A stretch of DNA of 5,920 nucleotides, taken from Thermoproteota archaeon. Lineage in GTDB: Archaea; Thermoproteota; Thermoprotei_A; Sulfolobales; Acidilobaceae. Of the stretch, positions 5,372 to 5,920 are shown piece after piece; position 1 is the first letter of the stretch, and every line of letters starts with the position of its first letter. The stretch spans positions 1-5,920 of the forward strand of contig JAADGB010000034.1 in NCBI GenBank assembly GCA_013152575.1. The letters run 5' to 3'. The notes under the pieces were generated by a model, which ran no database searches, was not told the DNA's origin, and saw nothing but the letters and a program-made list of their open reading frames with translations. A program made the position numbers and the translations under genes.

Positions 5372-5920
5372 ATGCGAGAAAGCCGCGAGAAATACATGGT
5401 TGCAATGATAGGTATTGGGTCCATGGAGTCAATACCGGTATACCACTACAACCCGGGTGGAACAGTCGTTAGAGCTGCATTCTCAAGCATTGAAACACCA
5501 GTCTACAAATGCGATGTATTTCCGATATGCGTATTCGGTGAAGGGAGCAGAGTACTATCATTTCAAGAAGTTGACGAGAGTTTTATCCTCGGGAGACTAC
5601 GTGCCTGGTCAGCCACATCTGTTTTCATCGATGGTTTAGAACCACTCAATTCATTAAGTCGAGAAGCAATCGAAGCCCTGAAATTGAAGGCGAAATCACA
5701 TCATTATACGGTTGGAGCTAGGACTCTAGGTCTTGCAGATATAGAGAAGATAAAGCTACTTGACTACCTAGTTATCGACTATATGAGAGATTATTCGCTG
5801 GAACCATCGCTCCCTGGTAGTGCGATAAAGCTGCTCTATGACGTGTTAGACCTCGATGTATGGGTTGAGGTTTCAGCATATCTAAAGGAGCCAGATATTA
5901 AGAAGCTACATTCACTCATC
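5372..5920 (+). CDS. Radical-SAM-like protein (PflA-activase resemblance) with a degenerate cysteine motif, C-terminus beyond the window
   Basis: An open frame of 183 codons runs from an ATG at 5372 to the window edge without a stop; an in-frame TAA lies at 5360-5362. I do not recognise a specific gene. The order of elements resembles radical-SAM activating enzymes: YNPGGTVVRAAF (26-37) in place of the entry strand, Y-K-C47-DVFPI-C53 where the 4Fe-4S loop should be, FIDGLEPL (85-92) in the place of the GGEPL motif, then a helix, TVGARTLG, and LLDYLVIDY (129-137) in place of the usual vD-x-vliD strand. The canonical CxxxCxxC is absent: aligning C53 with its last cysteine leaves K46 and F50 at the other two positions. 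It may be a non-catalytic relative, or a protein of another fold. A TTG at 5363, 8 nt after GGGGT, is an alternative start. It is transcribed divergently from prs and may begin its own operon. Confidence 0.55.
   Translation, partial: MRESREKYMVAMIGIGSMESIPVYHYNPGGTVVRAAFSSIETPVYKCDVFPICVFGEGSRVLSFQEVDESFILGRLRAWSATSVFIDGLEPLNSLSREAIEALKLKAKSHHYTVGARTLGLADIEKIKLLDYLVIDYMRDYSLEPSLPGSAIKLLYDVLDLDVWVEVSAYLKEPDIKKLHSLI

Noticed and set aside
5248..5639. Two plus-strand frames (5248-5472 and 5415-5639) near the right edge
   Set aside because: They run across the prs start or lie out of frame with the longer frame starting at 5372, which shows conserved-looking structure. Neither resembles a protein family.
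1..5920. CRISPR array, tRNA gene, insertion sequence or toxin-antitoxin pair
   Set aside because: I looked for regular direct repeats, cloverleaf-like segments, terminal inverted repeats and small gene pairs and saw none; nearly all bases are assigned to conserved housekeeping genes.

Overview
The window reads as chromosomal DNA from a hyperthermophilic archaeon, most likely a crenarchaeote of the Thermoprotei. It encodes the archaeal form of the CCA-adding enzyme, the archaea-specific UPF0200 and UPF0201 families, a Trm-G10 type tRNA methyltransferase and an archaeal PRPP synthetase. GTG and TTG starts are common, and four genes carry a GGTG or GGAGGT Shine-Dalgarno motif 7-9 nt before the start. 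AGG/AGA, ATA and CTA codons are frequent. Genes are packed tightly, and I see no insertion sequence, CRISPR array, stable RNA gene or foreign-looking segment. I cannot name the genus from sequence alone.

Layout from left to right. (1) A leftward pair, thpR then cca, shares a TTGA stop/start overlap; cca runs off the left edge and lacks its C-terminal part. (2) A rightward pair begins 79 bp away: a P-loop kinase-like protein (UPF0200) and an RNA-binding protein (UPF0201), overlapping by 47 bp. (3) A leftward operon prs - trmG10 - rnz has almost no spacing. Its last stop codon overlaps the stop codon of the UPF0201 gene. (4) Across an 85 bp divergent spacer from prs, a rightward gene runs off the right edge. 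Its 183 visible residues look like a radical-SAM (PflA-like) barrel whose iron-sulfur cysteine motif is largely lost.

Most of the window concerns tRNA maturation. RNase Z cuts the 3' trailer, the CCA enzyme builds the CCA end, Trm-G10 methylates G10, and ThpR is a 2',3'-cyclic-phosphate RNA phosphodiesterase. PRPP synthetase supplies the precursor for nucleotide, histidine, tryptophan and archaeosine-related base metabolism. The UPF0200/UPF0201 pair lies inside this neighbourhood and has no function I know to be firmly established. The points most worth a second look are the cysteine-poor radical-SAM-like protein at the right edge and the overlapping UPF0200/UPF0201 pair. No wholly new multi-gene system is evident.
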